Part shown: one piece after another, positions 10,763 through 20,257 of the stretch
Numbering within the stretch: position 1 is the first letter of the stretch
How the letters are laid out: each line of letters opens with the position of its first letter
Source: Staphylococcus sp.
Lineage (GTDB): Bacteria > Bacteroidota > Bacteroidia > Bacteroidales > Muribaculaceae
Assembly (NCBI GenBank): GCA_023665865.1
Contig: JAMPDC010000001.1
Span: 959,896-1,023,895 of the forward strand
Direction of reading: 5' to 3'
DNA length: 64,000 bases
Notes under the pieces: model-generated
Databases searched by the model: none
What the model saw: only the letters and a program-made list of their open reading frames with translations
Told to the model about the DNA's origin: nothing
Made by a program: the position numbers and the translations under genes

Positions 10763-11467
10763 CTACTTCAGACGCGCACCGACCTGGGCGGCGATCTGCT
10801 CCATGCCTTTGACTGTCGGATGGCCGGCCTTCTTGTCGATATCCTCAAGCCTGATGGCCTCGACGCCGTGGCGCTTGCAGAGTGTGACAACTGACTCTGT
10901 GATCTCGGGACGCAACTCCGTGTTCACAATAAAATATATATCTGTCCCCGGATAGTAGTCAACGAGAGTCTCCAGCATCCTGTCGAGCGCAGGGCGGAAG
11001 GTATAGAAATCAGGCTCCGAACCGTCGGCAGCCTTGCCATCCTCCCGAGGATATTCACCGGCATCCACGCCGGCCCACGAATCGTTGGTCGCACCGAAGA
11101 CAAGGATCACGTCGGGCGACCCCAACTCCTTGGCACGGGTCAGAAACGAGCGGTCGGAATAGTCCTCGCCGCGATAGCCACGGTGAGAGATGGTAGCGCC
11201 TGAAAACGAATTGTTGACCACAAGACGCAGACCCTTCTCGCGTATCAGGCGGTTCCACCAAAGCTGGCTGACATCGCTGACATCAGTCAGATCGGGACGT
11301 GGAGCCTTGAAATACCACACGGCATTGGTGTCGGGACTCACATGTCCCTCAAACGTCGAATAGGAATCACCGAGGATCGACACCCCGGCACGCGGCGACA
11401 GCGCCGAGACCGAAAACAGCGGGAGCGACAGCAACCCGACCACGAGCATTGTTAAGATTTTACGCAT
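10763..11467 (-). CDS. SGNH/GDSL-type hydrolase, secreted
   Basis: 234 residues with a signal peptide (to about residue 22). Catalytic block I is ILGDSYSTF with nucleophile Ser35. Block II/III features appear as NSFSGAT and FGATNDSW (oxyanion Gly and Asn), and block V as GHPTVKG with the catalytic His. Likely an esterase acting on acetylated or acylated carbohydrates in the periplasm; the exact substrate is not readable. It stands alone on the minus strand; the 305-base gap upstream (11468-11772) also contains the promoter of the divergent foldase gene. Confidence 0.9.
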   Translation of the reverse strand: MRKILTMLVVGLLSLPLFSVSALSPRAGVSILGDSYSTFEGHVSPDTNAVWYFKAPRPDLTDVSDVSQLWWNRLIREKGLRLVVNNSFSGATISHRGYRGEDYSDRSFLTRAKELGSPDVILVFGATNDSWAGVDAGEYPREDGKAADGSEPDFYTFRPALDRMLETLVDYYPGTDIYFIVNTELRPEITESVVTLCKRHGVEAIRLEDIDKKAGHPTVKGMEQIAAQVGARLK

Positions 11468-11638
11468 CGTTTCTGACAGGTAATTTAAGATTGATAATAA
11501 TGGGCGGAAAAAAACGTTTATTGTTAAAACGCAGGAGCCCGAAACAATATTACACCCCCGTCGGGCATTTTCTTGGCATTTTTTCGACTTTTTTCACTCA
11601 TTTTTCATTGGTTGAAACATGATTTTCAACCCGTTCAT

Positions 11639-11669
11639 TTTGAATTAAATGGAATTTATCGTACTTTTG
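11639..11669 (+). promoter_or_regulatory. Promoter of the SurA/PpiD-like gene
   Basis: TTTG at 11639-11642, 19-base spacer, TACTTTTG at 11662-11669. The leader to the ATG at 11773 is about 100 bases. The rest of the gap 11468-11772 shows only AT-rich sequence. Confidence 0.82.
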
Positions 11670-11772
11670 TGCGTTAATTCCGTGTAGCCTCTCGCCATGC
11701 GGAGCCTTATTTCGGCCAATGACGACAATTTTAACCTTAATTTGAAAAAATCAAATTCATCTAAACATACTA

Positions 11773-13845
11773 ATGGCAACTTTAGAAAAAATCCGTAGCA
11801 AGTCAGCCCTCTTGCTCATCATCGTGGGAGCCGGCCTGCTGGCTTTTATCATTGGTGACTTCTTTACGTCCGGCCGCACTCTGTTCGGCACCGGCACTAC
11901 CATTGCAAAAGTCGACGGTACGAAGATCGACATCCAGGAATTCCAGCGTCGTGTACAGGAAGCCTCCCAGCAGGCTCAGAGCCAGAACCAGCGCATGGAC
12001 AACGCCGTGCTCCAGCAGCAGGTGCTCAACTCCATGATCGCTGAAAAGCTCTTCGACCAGGAGATCAAAGACCTCGGCCTCACCGTCACTGACCAGGAAC
12101 TTACCGACATGATGGTAGGAAAAAATTCGCAATATGTCGACCGCATGGTCCAGCAGCAGCTCGGTGTGCCCGATGCAAAGACTGCACACGACATGGCTTT
12201 CAACCCGACAAAATACGGCATGCAGCAGGCTCAGGCCCAGCAGCTCCAGGCCTACTGGCTTGACCTCGAGAAATCAGTGGAACGCATGCTCCTCCAGCAG
12301 AAATTCCAGAACCTCTTCGCAGGTACTCTCGTGGCCAACGAACTCGACGCCAAAGCGCTCTATGACGACAACGCCGCCACCGCCCACATCATCTACGCCA
12401 AAAAAGACTTCTCAAGCCTCAAGGATGAAGACTTTGAAGTGAGCGAAAGCGATATCAACGCTATCTACGACAAGCAGAAAGGCCGCTATATCCTCACAGA
12501 GCCCACCCGCACCATCAACTACATCGCTGTCAACATCGTCCCCTCTGAAGCTGACATCCTCGCCGGCCAGAAGAAAGTTGAGGATGCTATCGCAGCGCTC
12601 AACAATGCTCCTGAACTCCAGGGTCTCGCAGACATGCCCGAATTTGTGGCTGACCGTCGCAAACTCACCCAGAACGACGTCAACAAGGAAAGCCGCCTCA
12701 AGGCTGCCGTCGACTCTCTCTCTGTCGGCCGCGCTACCCTCGTCAGCAAAAACGGCAATGACTACACCATCGCCAAACTCCTCGGCAAGAACCAGGAATC
12801 GGCAAGCGTCAAGATCGACTTCCTCGCAGTCCAGGGCACCAAAGCTCAGGTTGACTCTCTCGTCAGTGCCCTCAACTCAGGCGTAGCTTTCGACAGCATC
12901 TCAGCTTCACCCCTCGTGGCCCAGTCACAGAAAGACATGGAGATCTCACTCCTCGATGCCAACTACACTCCCATCAAGGAAATCATCGCTGACCGCGCAA
13001 CCGGTGTCTACTTCACTCCCGATACCATCGCCGACGGTGGCCGCATCTTCCGTGTGAGCGAGCGTCCCGCGCCTGTAACCGTCTATGACCTCGCAAGCAT
13101 CACTTTCACCACCGAACCCTCCAACGCTACCATCAACGATCTCGACGCCGCTCTCCGCGACTATGTTGAGAAAAACAAAACATCAAAGGAATTTACCGAC
13201 AACGCTCAGGAAGCAGGCTACACCACCTTCCCCGCAACCATTTCGGCTTCAACCCCGATGGTCGGCAACCTCAACGACTCTCACTCAGCTGTCGCTTGGG
13301 TGATGGACGCTAAGAAGGGCCAGGTTTCACCCGTCTTCGGCGACGTCCAGTCTGGCCGCTTCCTCGCTGTAGCTGTCAACGATATCTATGACGGCGACTA
13401 TGTTCCCGCCCGTGATCCCCAGATCCACGCCATGCTCACCACAGAAGCCCGCAACAATAAGAAAGCTGAGAAACTTCTCGCCGACTATCAGGGCAAGGCT
13501 AAAGACGTGGCCGGCTATGCAAACCTCATGAGCGTGTCAGTCGACACTACAACCGTCAACTTCGGTCAGTATATGATCCCCGGTCTCGGCATGACTGAAA
13601 GCGCCGTCCAGGGTAAGACTGCCAATGCCGACAAGGGAGCTCTCGTAGGCCCCATGAAAGCCAACAACTCTGTCATCGTTCTTCAGGTTACTGAAATCGA
13701 CAAGGAAGGCCGTCCCTACGACTTCCAGGAAAATGCAGTCCGCTTCAACCAGCAGCGTGGTGCATCCCGCATGATGAACAGCCTTGACCGCATCCTCCTC
13801 GGCAACAAGAAAGTCACAAACAACATCAACACCTTCTATAAATAA
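11773..13845 (+). CDS. SurA N-terminal-domain peptidyl-prolyl isomerase (PpiD-like periplasmic foldase)
   Basis: 690 residues. A single N-terminal membrane anchor (about residues 11-30, LLLIIVGAGLLAFIIGDFF) is followed by the SurA_N-type start VDGTKIDIQEFQRRVQ and a long helical chaperone region rich in Gln. Parvulin-type segments follow. The architecture is that of PpiD: inner-membrane-anchored, facing the periplasm, helping outer-membrane and secreted proteins fold. The family in Bacteroidales is about 700 residues, so it is complete. It has its own promoter and terminator, so it is a single-gene unit. Confidence 0.9.
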   Translation: MATLEKIRSKSALLLIIVGAGLLAFIIGDFFTSGRTLFGTGTTIAKVDGTKIDIQEFQRRVQEASQQAQSQNQRMDNAVLQQQVLNSMIAEKLFDQEIKDLGLTVTDQELTDMMVGKNSQYVDRMVQQQLGVPDAKTAHDMAFNPTKYGMQQAQAQQLQAYWLDLEKSVERMLLQQKFQNLFAGTLVANELDAKALYDDNAATAHIIYAKKDFSSLKDEDFEVSESDINAIYDKQKGRYILTEPTRTINYIAVNIVPSEADILAGQKKVEDAIAALNNAPELQGLADMPEFVADRRKLTQNDVNKESRLKAAVDSLSVGRATLVSKNGNDYTIAKLLGKNQESASVKIDFLAVQGTKAQVDSLVSALNSGVAFDSISASPLVAQSQKDMEISLLDANYTPIKEIIADRATGVYFTPDTIADGGRIFRVSERPAPVTVYDLASITFTTEPSNATINDLDAALRDYVEKNKTSKEFTDNAQEAGYTTFPATISASTPMVGNLNDSHSAVAWVMDAKKGQVSPVFGDVQSGRFLAVAVNDIYDGDYVPARDPQIHAMLTTEARNNKKAEKLLADYQGKAKDVAGYANLMSVSVDTTTVNFGQYMIPGLGMTESAVQGKTANADKGALVGPMKANNSVIVLQVTEIDKEGRPYDFQENAVRFNQQRGASRMMNSLDRILLGNKKVTNNINTFYK

Positions 13846-13868
13846 TTATAATCAGGTGTTTACAACAT

Positions 13869-13912
13869 AAGCAGGGGTGCGGTTCCGGGAACCGCACCCC
13901 TGCTTCTATTTT
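13869..13912. terminator. Strong hairpin terminator between convergent genes
   Basis: A perfect 15-bp stem (13871-13885 with 13889-13903) and three-base loop, extended by A-T pairs; a short T-rich run follows (TTCTATTTT). It serves the foldase gene and could also stop read-through from the opposite gene. Confidence 0.85.
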
Positions 13913-13936
13913 GACATACTGTGATTTCGGTCTCCC

Positions 13937-16849
13937 CTACTTCTTCGGGCGGATGTTGAGGCGATACTGGACGGAGAACATCACGTATCTCGGCAGCGCA
14001 TTGGTATAGCTCACCGTGCGGCCTGAGGCATTCACCGCATAGTTGACATTAGACAGCTGGTGGAGCATATCGAAACCGTCGACCATAAACACCCAGTGGC
14101 TGCGCTTAGGCGCGTAGGTCAGACGCAGATTCCAGATGGCATCGGTAGTGTCGAGTTCCTTCACACCGTAGCCACGGCGGGCATAGAAGGTGAAATCCGT
14201 GCTTATGCCAAATCCGGCAGGCAGACGGAACTGGCCGTTCACTCCGTAGCTGAAATGCTTGGCGTTGATCGCGTTGAAATCCTCGCGGGTCGACGTCGTG
14301 TGGCGCAGAGTCCCGCTACCGTTGAGCGAGATCTGTTGATTCCCTATCTGCCAGCTGAAACTCAGCTTCTCGGTGAGATTGTCAGACTTCACCGTCGACT
14401 TCTGAGGCTCTTCAAGGTTGACACCGATCATGTCGGCATAGTGTGTACGGTTGGCAGTGGTGGTAGAGCTTAAAGTGAACTGCTCTTTCCGGCCGAATTG
14501 CATCTTGAAATAGTCCTCGGCCGTAAACGAATGGTTACCGTCAACGTTATAGGTCTTGTTGCGGCGCACACCGGTGGCAGTGTCGTAGGTGTAACCGCGC
14601 ACAAGAGCATTAGTCGTATATTCATAGGTACCGGCAACCATGTTTGAGAGATTTTTACCCTTTGGAGTGAAATTCCAGTTAAGAGTATGGCTGATGACAT
14701 GGGCATTTTTCAGATCCGGATTGCCGAGAGCGATATTCAGAGGGTCAGTATCGTCGATGACATCAATCAGATGGGTCAACTCAGGAGTTTTCGTATCCAT
14801 CTTGAATGAGTATTCAAGTGTATGGGTGTGTTGTCGTCCATCTTTATCCTGAGCCCCCAGACTATACTCCACAAACGCCCCATAGTTGCCCATTTTTGTC
14901 AGAAATGAGCCACGGCTGACGAGATACGAGCGGTTGGCACGCCAGTAGTCGTAATGCTGGTGCAGGAGCGAGAGTTTAGGACTGAGGATGATAAAAATCC
15001 TGTTATTGTTCTGGAAACTTCTCACATAAGTCAACCTTGGAATAATGTCGTGGCGGTTCTCTATCAGGCGGGAGGTATAGCTGTTGGCTGGATCAAAGGT
15101 GTCCAGATAACCCGCGGGAAGAGTACCGTAGTTACCCATGTCGGCCAGACGGTCGAGGGCATACATGTATGAGTCCTTGTTTTGATCGCGGAAACGGTAA
15201 GAGTACAGCACGTTGAAGCCAACTCCACTATTAAAATTTGTATTGTATGAAGCCGTGGCGTCCACGGTGAGATTATGATTGGGCGAATTGTCGAAATACT
15301 GGCGGCGGCGCACTGCCGGAATCGGATCAGCACCATAGTTAATGTTATAGTCCTGCCAGCGATCCTCCTTTGAATCCTTGTATATCACACTTGCATCAAA
15401 GGTGATACGGTCAGGAGTGCCGGGAATCTTGTATCTCATCCCCGGACTGAATTCCACCTTGCTCTCATGACGGCTGCCATCGCTGCGGGTGATCGAACGG
15501 TTGACCACCGCGTCAAGCATCTCCGGACTCCCGTCGCTATAGAGAGCCTCGATCGCCCGGACGGTGATTTCCTTCTGCTCCTCGTTGAAAGTGGCAGACA
15601 GAGCATTGGATGAATTGGTAACCTTTGTGTAGCGGCCACCCCATATACCACCCCACCAGAACTTGTCAGAGTAATTGTTGACGAAATTGTTGGTCTCTAT
15701 CTTCAGATTCTTATTCTTTCCGCGGCTGAAAGAGTAGTCGTAGGTATTGCCTCCGGCAAGAAAATTGGTGCGGTCGAGAGTGGTGAGATTATTGCTGCTT
15801 GATTCCTCATAGACCACAGAGCCTCTATATCCCTTGGTTTCGTTGAGATTCTGGTAATCGTAGTTGAAAGCCGCCTGCTTGTATGTGCGGGTGCCCGAAG
15901 GCATCTTTTCAGGAGTCCATGTGTCGCTCTTGCCCGGTTTGCGGTTGTCGTTGAGATTGTTGGCATTGGCGATGAAGGTCAGTTTGGTCGTCGGGGTGAA
16001 GAGTGAGGCGAAGAGACGGCCTGAATACCTGTCCTTGGTGCCCAGACCACCCTGCGCGTTGACGATCCATCCCCGGTTATACTCACGTTTGAGCTTCACG
16101 TCCATCGTCAGATGCTTGACGGCATTCGGGTCACCCTCCCACTTCTCACGCTGAGTCTGTCCCTTATAAATCTCCACGTTTTTCACCGTATAGGCAGCGA
16201 TGTTTTCAATCATAAGCTGATTGTTGCCGTCAAGAAAATCCTTGCCGTTGAGCAGCAGCGACTCCACCTTCTCGCCATTGACCTTTATCTCGCCATCATC
16301 GTTGAGCTCAACGCCGGGCAGCTGCGCGATGAGCGCATCGAGCATCGACCCTTCCGCGAGCTGAAAGGCATCGGCGTTGTAGACTATGGTGTCACCTTTA
16401 TTATAAAACTTGATTTTAGAAGCCGTCACAGTCACCTCACCGAGCTGACGGGGTGCCTTCTCGAGAAGTATCTGCGGCAGATCGCGGTAAGTCTCACGTT
16501 TGCCCGGTTTCTCAAGGCGATAGGTCACCGTCTGAGTCTTGTAGCCGGGACAACTGACATCAAAGATGATGGTCGAGTCGCGCCGGGGCACGCTAAAAGA
16601 GAAATAGGCAAGCTGCACACGCTCTCCGTCTCTGAAAGCCATTCCTTTATTGGCCTGGATTGAATCGATAAGATTTCCCTTTTCATCATAGCGGTAAACC
16701 ATGGCATCGGTAAGATCGACGCGTGTGATGAGATCTTTGACTCTACCTGAAAGGGAGATTTCATCATCTTTTCCCGAGGCATCGAGAGCAAAGATATTGG
16801 ACAGCAGCGTGATAATAAGTACAATAACTGCAACGCGGTTAGATTTCAT
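13937..16849 (-). CDS. Outer-membrane beta-barrel protein, TonB-receptor-like, with carboxypeptidase-regulatory-like N-terminus
   Basis: 970 residues. Signal peptide to about residue 25. An N-terminal beta-sandwich (SLSGRVKDLITRVDLTDAMV) resembles the carboxypeptidase-D regulatory domain of Bacteroidetes TonB receptors. A plug-like part follows (LGEVTVTASKIKFYNKGDT, then LPGVELNDDGEIKVNGEKV and LLLNGKDFL), and a long barrel ends in FSVQYRLNIRPKK. No SusD-like partner is adjacent, so a classical SusCD system is unlikely. Probably takes part in transport or outer-membrane assembly; substrate unknown. It has a promoter upstream and the shared terminator downstream. Confidence 0.88.
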   Translation of the reverse strand: MKSNRVAVIVLIITLLSNIFALDASGKDDEISLSGRVKDLITRVDLTDAMVYRYDEKGNLIDSIQANKGMAFRDGERVQLAYFSFSVPRRDSTIIFDVSCPGYKTQTVTYRLEKPGKRETYRDLPQILLEKAPRQLGEVTVTASKIKFYNKGDTIVYNADAFQLAEGSMLDALIAQLPGVELNDDGEIKVNGEKVESLLLNGKDFLDGNNQLMIENIAAYTVKNVEIYKGQTQREKWEGDPNAVKHLTMDVKLKREYNRGWIVNAQGGLGTKDRYSGRLFASLFTPTTKLTFIANANNLNDNRKPGKSDTWTPEKMPSGTRTYKQAAFNYDYQNLNETKGYRGSVVYEESSSNNLTTLDRTNFLAGGNTYDYSFSRGKNKNLKIETNNFVNNYSDKFWWGGIWGGRYTKVTNSSNALSATFNEEQKEITVRAIEALYSDGSPEMLDAVVNRSITRSDGSRHESKVEFSPGMRYKIPGTPDRITFDASVIYKDSKEDRWQDYNINYGADPIPAVRRRQYFDNSPNHNLTVDATASYNTNFNSGVGFNVLYSYRFRDQNKDSYMYALDRLADMGNYGTLPAGYLDTFDPANSYTSRLIENRHDIIPRLTYVRSFQNNNRIFIILSPKLSLLHQHYDYWRANRSYLVSRGSFLTKMGNYGAFVEYSLGAQDKDGRQHTHTLEYSFKMDTKTPELTHLIDVIDDTDPLNIALGNPDLKNAHVISHTLNWNFTPKGKNLSNMVAGTYEYTTNALVRGYTYDTATGVRRNKTYNVDGNHSFTAEDYFKMQFGRKEQFTLSSTTTANRTHYADMIGVNLEEPQKSTVKSDNLTEKLSFSWQIGNQQISLNGSGTLRHTTSTREDFNAINAKHFSYGVNGQFRLPAGFGISTDFTFYARRGYGVKELDTTDAIWNLRLTYAPKRSHWVFMVDGFDMLHQLSNVNYAVNASGRTVSYTNALPRYVMFSVQYRLNIRPKK

Positions 16850-16925
16850 AAGGTAGTGAGGCTAAAAAGGATTTATTAAACGTGAGGATGAAGCACTAAT
16901 TTATAATAATCGGTATTATATCCTG

Positions 16926-16955
16926 CAAAATTAGTCAATTAATTTTACCATCCAA
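16926..16955 (-). promoter_or_regulatory. Promoter of the 970-residue barrel gene
   Basis: Minus strand: TTG (16953-16955), 19-base spacer, TAATTTTG (16926-16933). Confidence 0.72.
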
Positions 16956-17025
16956 CATCTAACGACTTCTTCACCTATAATTTTAAGCAATATTAACTCT
17001 ATAAATCAGCTATTGTACTGAGCTC

Positions 17026-18846
17026 TCATCCCAAAGTCAGGCCGAGGTCATCCATAAATCCCTTGAAAGCAGGAATATTTTCAAGCATGTGGTTAAGAAC
17101 CTCGCGCTCATTCCACGTGTGGGGCGAGGCCGCGCCCTGATTCATCTCGACCTTCAATTCAAAATGGTCATTTCCAAGAGCATCACGCACAAATCCGAGT
17201 AGCTCCTGGGTCTTCTGTTCGATGATGTTGAGTTGCATCTCGTTTTCGACCATCATCTTGTAGACATGCCCCTCCACAGGTGCCGGAAACGATGCCCTCA
17301 TGGTGTTGATGAGTATATGTTCAGTTGGATGGTTGCCTATGAATTCCTGCCACGCCTTGTTGAGCTGTTCGCGTGTATATGTACCATTTCTAAGCTCGCG
17401 GACAACCGTCTGCGCGGTCGCCGTCTCAGTCTGGGCCGAGTTTTTCGAATGGTTGATTGAAAATGTCGACACAGGACGCTTCAGTGGCCTCTTCTGAGGC
17501 ATCGGAGCCGGAGCGGGCGCAACGTATGGCGACGCCGGCGACGAGGCGACAGGAGCCGGCTGTGGCGTCTGTGGGGCATAGGCATTCGGCTGCGGCTGCG
17601 CAGGTGCCGGGGAGGGAGACGGACTTGCCGGTTGAGCCTGTGGAGCAGCGGGCCGAGGTTGAGATGGTGACGGTGATTGAGGAGTCGTTGCAGCAGGCTG
17701 TATCTTCTGTAACCGCCCCTCTCCTGCTGCTGCACTGTCGCTATTGTGGGAGGGGCTTAGTAATTGGCATATTTTTGCGAGCGTGAGCTCTATGAGAAAT
17801 TGCTTGTTGGAAGCAGTGCGATAGTTAAGATCAGCCTCATTGCAGAGATTCATCGCCCGGTAGATGAAATCGGGCGAACACTTGACGGCCGTCTGCGCCA
17901 TCGCTTTGCGGGCCTCATCGTCTGCCTCGAGAAGCACGATGGTCGACGGATCGCGCGCCACCATGAGGTCTCTCATATAGTCGGCGAGACCATTGATGAA
18001 GAAATGCGAATCAAACCCCCTGTCGCGGATATCCTTATAGATAAGCCACGATTCCAGGACCTTCCCGCCGAGGAAACAATCAAGCAGACGGTTATAGTAA
18101 TTGTAGTCGAGCACGTTAAGGTTGTCGATGGCGCTCTGATAGGTGATGTTGCCACGCGATGAAGCCGCTACCTGATCGAAGATCGATAGCGCATCGCGCA
18201 TCGCACCGTCAGCCTTGCGGGCGATCACACTGAGAGCCGCAGGATCGGCCGAAATACCCTCCTGCGAGGCGACATAGGCCAGATGATCAACCATATCACG
18301 CACTGTGATGCGCTTGAAATCATAGATCTGACAGCGCGAGAGAATAGTCGGTATGATCTTGTGTTTCTCGGTGGTGGCAAGGATGAAGATCACGTATGAC
18401 GGCGGCTCTTCAAGAGTCTTGAGAAAAGCATTGAAAGCGGCCGACGACAGCATGTGGACCTCATCGACGATAAACACACGGTAGCGCCCCTGCGATGGAG
18501 GAATCTGTACCTGCTCGACAAGCTGACGGATGTCTTCAACGCCATTGTTTGAGGCGGCGTCAAGCTCGATGATGTTGAGCGATGTCCCCTCGTTGAAAGC
18601 CCGGCAGCTGTCACACTCATTGCAGGCCTCCCCTTCAGGCGTAGGGTTGCTACAGTTGATTGTCTTGGCAAAAATGCGCGCGCAAGAAGTCTTGCCGACT
18701 CCCCTGGAGCCACAAAATAGATAGCTGTGGGCCAATCGCTGAGTGGCTATCGCGTTTTTCAGCGTCGCCGTCAGAGCCTTCTGGCCGACCACGCTGTCGA
18801 AGGTCGACGGACGATATTTACGTGCCGAGACAATATAATGTTCCAT
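17026..18846 (-). CDS. dnaX: DNA polymerase III subunit gamma/tau
   Basis: Clamp-loader ATPase. The conserved N-terminus MEHYIVSARKYRPSTFDSVV starts at ATG 18846, giving 606 residues; upstream Mets in the same frame lie inside the promoter boxes. Walker A is GSRGVGKT (46-53), zinc-binding Cys are 65, 75, 78 and 81, and the Walker B region reads FIVDEVHMLSS, followed by the sensor region LATTEKHKIIPTILSRC. A Pro/Ala/Gln/Ser-rich linker (about 395-480) separates the AAA+ core from the tau-type C-terminal domain. No obvious frameshift slippery site was looked for in detail. Confidence 0.96.
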   Translation of the reverse strand: MEHYIVSARKYRPSTFDSVVGQKALTATLKNAIATQRLAHSYLFCGSRGVGKTSCARIFAKTINCSNPTPEGEACNECDSCRAFNEGTSLNIIELDAASNNGVEDIRQLVEQVQIPPSQGRYRVFIVDEVHMLSSAAFNAFLKTLEEPPSYVIFILATTEKHKIIPTILSRCQIYDFKRITVRDMVDHLAYVASQEGISADPAALSVIARKADGAMRDALSIFDQVAASSRGNITYQSAIDNLNVLDYNYYNRLLDCFLGGKVLESWLIYKDIRDRGFDSHFFINGLADYMRDLMVARDPSTIVLLEADDEARKAMAQTAVKCSPDFIYRAMNLCNEADLNYRTASNKQFLIELTLAKICQLLSPSHNSDSAAAGEGRLQKIQPAATTPQSPSPSQPRPAAPQAQPASPSPSPAPAQPQPNAYAPQTPQPAPVASSPASPYVAPAPAPMPQKRPLKRPVSTFSINHSKNSAQTETATAQTVVRELRNGTYTREQLNKAWQEFIGNHPTEHILINTMRASFPAPVEGHVYKMMVENEMQLNIIEQKTQELLGFVRDALGNDHFELKVEMNQGAASPHTWNEREVLNHMLENIPAFKGFMDDLGLTLG

Positions 18847-18851
18847 ATCCA

Positions 18852-18883
18852 CAAATTTACTAACAATTCCCCGCATTTCCAAA
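18852..18883 (-). promoter_or_regulatory. dnaX promoter, leaderless arrangement
   Basis: Minus strand: TTTG (18880-18883), 20-base spacer, TAAATTTG (18852-18859). The box ends five bases before the ATG at 18846, so the transcript should begin within a few bases of the start codon. This decides the start over the upstream in-frame Mets. Confidence 0.8.
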
Positions 18884-18950
18884 ACCATCTTCCACTTTAT
18901 AAAAAATCTAAAATTTGTATTATCGCACTATTCTTACCGAAGATAATTTG

Positions 18951-18958
18951 TATTTTTG
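18951..18958 (+). promoter_or_regulatory. -7 box upstream of the DUF4230 pair
   Basis: TATTTTTG matches TAnnTTTG, 28 bases before the ATG at 18987. No clear -33 box at the right spacing. Confidence 0.5.
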
Positions 18959-18986
18959 TAGTGAAACCTTATCACGACCCAAAACT

Positions 18987-19583
18987 ATGAGAATGAAGAA
19001 ATCACTGACAAGAATCATCACAGGCCTCACTCTCCCGCTTCTGGCTGCCGGATGTGCCCAGAAACAGGAGGTAAGCATTGTCCACGAGCTCCACGATGTG
19101 CAGAAACTCGTGCTTGCCGAGATGACCATCAACAAGGTCGGCAAAATCAGCGACGATGGCGCCAAGGGCATACATGCGATTGTCAACAACCTTAAGGTCG
19201 GCAAGCGCATTGCCGCCTACTCTTTCCAGACTTATATCGAAGCCTATATAGACCTCAGCGAACTCAATGACGCCAATGTCGTCGTCGACGAGACCTCGAA
19301 GACAGTCACTCTTACCCTCCCCCCTGTCAGGACCCAATATCTCGGACGCGACCTCGGTGTGACCGAAGAGCATTACCGCGTCAGCGGTCTCCGCTCCAAC
19401 ATCACTGCAGAGGAACGCGCGGCGCTCAAGGAGGAGATGAACAAGTCGCTCAAGGAGGATGTCAGAAACAACGACGAATACCGCTCCATGCTCGTCGCGG
19501 AAGCCCAAAAGAAGGCCCGCGGTTTCTTCTCCATCCTCCTCAGAGACCGTGGCTATAAATCAAACATTAATTTCAGAGACTGA
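18987..19583 (+). CDS. DUF4230 domain lipoprotein
   Basis: 198 residues from ATG 18987 (a Met two codons on is also possible). A lipobox LLAAGC (Cys23) marks it as a lipoprotein. The mature region has VQKLVLAEMTINKVGKI, EAYIDLSELND and VTLTLPPVRTQYLG, followed by a charged helical tail (ERAALKEEMNKSLKEDV). This is the DUF4230 pattern, found in Bacteroidetes and Firmicutes with no known activity. Its neighbour 5 bases downstream is a paralogue, so the two are one operon. The -7 box excludes the longer reading from 18915. Confidence 0.85.
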   Translation: MRMKKSLTRIITGLTLPLLAAGCAQKQEVSIVHELHDVQKLVLAEMTINKVGKISDDGAKGIHAIVNNLKVGKRIAAYSFQTYIEAYIDLSELNDANVVVDETSKTVTLTLPPVRTQYLGRDLGVTEEHYRVSGLRSNITAEERAALKEEMNKSLKEDVRNNDEYRSMLVAEAQKKARGFFSILLRDRGYKSNINFRD

Positions 19584-19588
19584 CCGCT

Positions 19589-20170
19589 ATGATTAAACGC
19601 TATATCACACTGATCATCACCATCGTGATCATCGCCGGAGTCGCAGCCATCATCTTGTGGCGTTCGACCGCCGCCTCCACCAACATGTCTGTTTCCGAGA
19701 CAAAGCTGTCGGAAATCAAGGAGATGGTGAAGCTGTGCTCGCTTGAAGTCCGCGACGACGTGGCCATCAAAGACTCGATCAACGGAAAATGGATCTTTGC
19801 AAAGAATACCGTCAACGGCTACATCCGTTTTGACCTCGAAAAACTCGACTATCAGACCCGCAATGACTCCGTCATCATCTTCCTACCGCCGGAGGAGATC
19901 GAGATCTATGAATCTAACTCAGATGGCGCATACGAGGTCATCGACACATGGAACGAATCTCTGCTGGATCTCCGCACTCTCACCGCAGCAGAGGAATCGG
20001 CAATCAAACGCCGGATGGCTGAACGCTACCGCAAATCGTTTTACACCAAAGGCTATGTCAGTCGTGCGCGCCGCTCCGCCGTCGAGACTCTCTCGCAGCT
20101 CGTCTCGGTCATGGACGATAAAATCACCATCGTCGACCTCCACCCTCAGGGTTTCAATGCTCCCGAATGA
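19589..20170 (+). CDS. DUF4230 domain membrane-anchored protein (paralogue of the preceding gene)
   Basis: 193 residues. An N-terminal TM anchor (about 5-24, ITLIITIVIIAGVAAIILW) replaces the lipobox of its neighbour. The same fold follows: EIKEMVKLCSLEV, then a strand-rich part with YIRFDLEKLDY and SVIIFLPPEEIEIYES, then a helical basic tail with YRKSFYTKGYVSRARRSA. The two proteins, one on a lipid anchor and one on a TM anchor, probably work together at the envelope. The gene ends at a strong terminator. Confidence 0.83.
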   Translation: MIKRYITLIITIVIIAGVAAIILWRSTAASTNMSVSETKLSEIKEMVKLCSLEVRDDVAIKDSINGKWIFAKNTVNGYIRFDLEKLDYQTRNDSVIIFLPPEEIEIYESNSDGAYEVIDTWNESLLDLRTLTAAEESAIKRRMAERYRKSFYTKGYVSRARRSAVETLSQLVSVMDDKITIVDLHPQGFNAPE

Positions 20171-20184
20171 GTTGTCAACGCATA

Positions 20185-20226
20185 AGAAAAAGCGAAAGAC
20201 TCCGGGCGGAGTCTTTCGCTTTTTCT
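20185..20226. terminator. Strong intrinsic terminator after the DUF4230 pair
   Basis: A perfect 19-bp stem (20185-20203 with 20208-20226) with a four-base GGGC loop, built from A-rich and T-rich ends, so it can work in both directions between this pair and the convergent ompA-like gene. Confidence 0.92.
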
Positions 20227-20257
20227 TTGTCTTGTTTATATCAGAACTACATCATTA

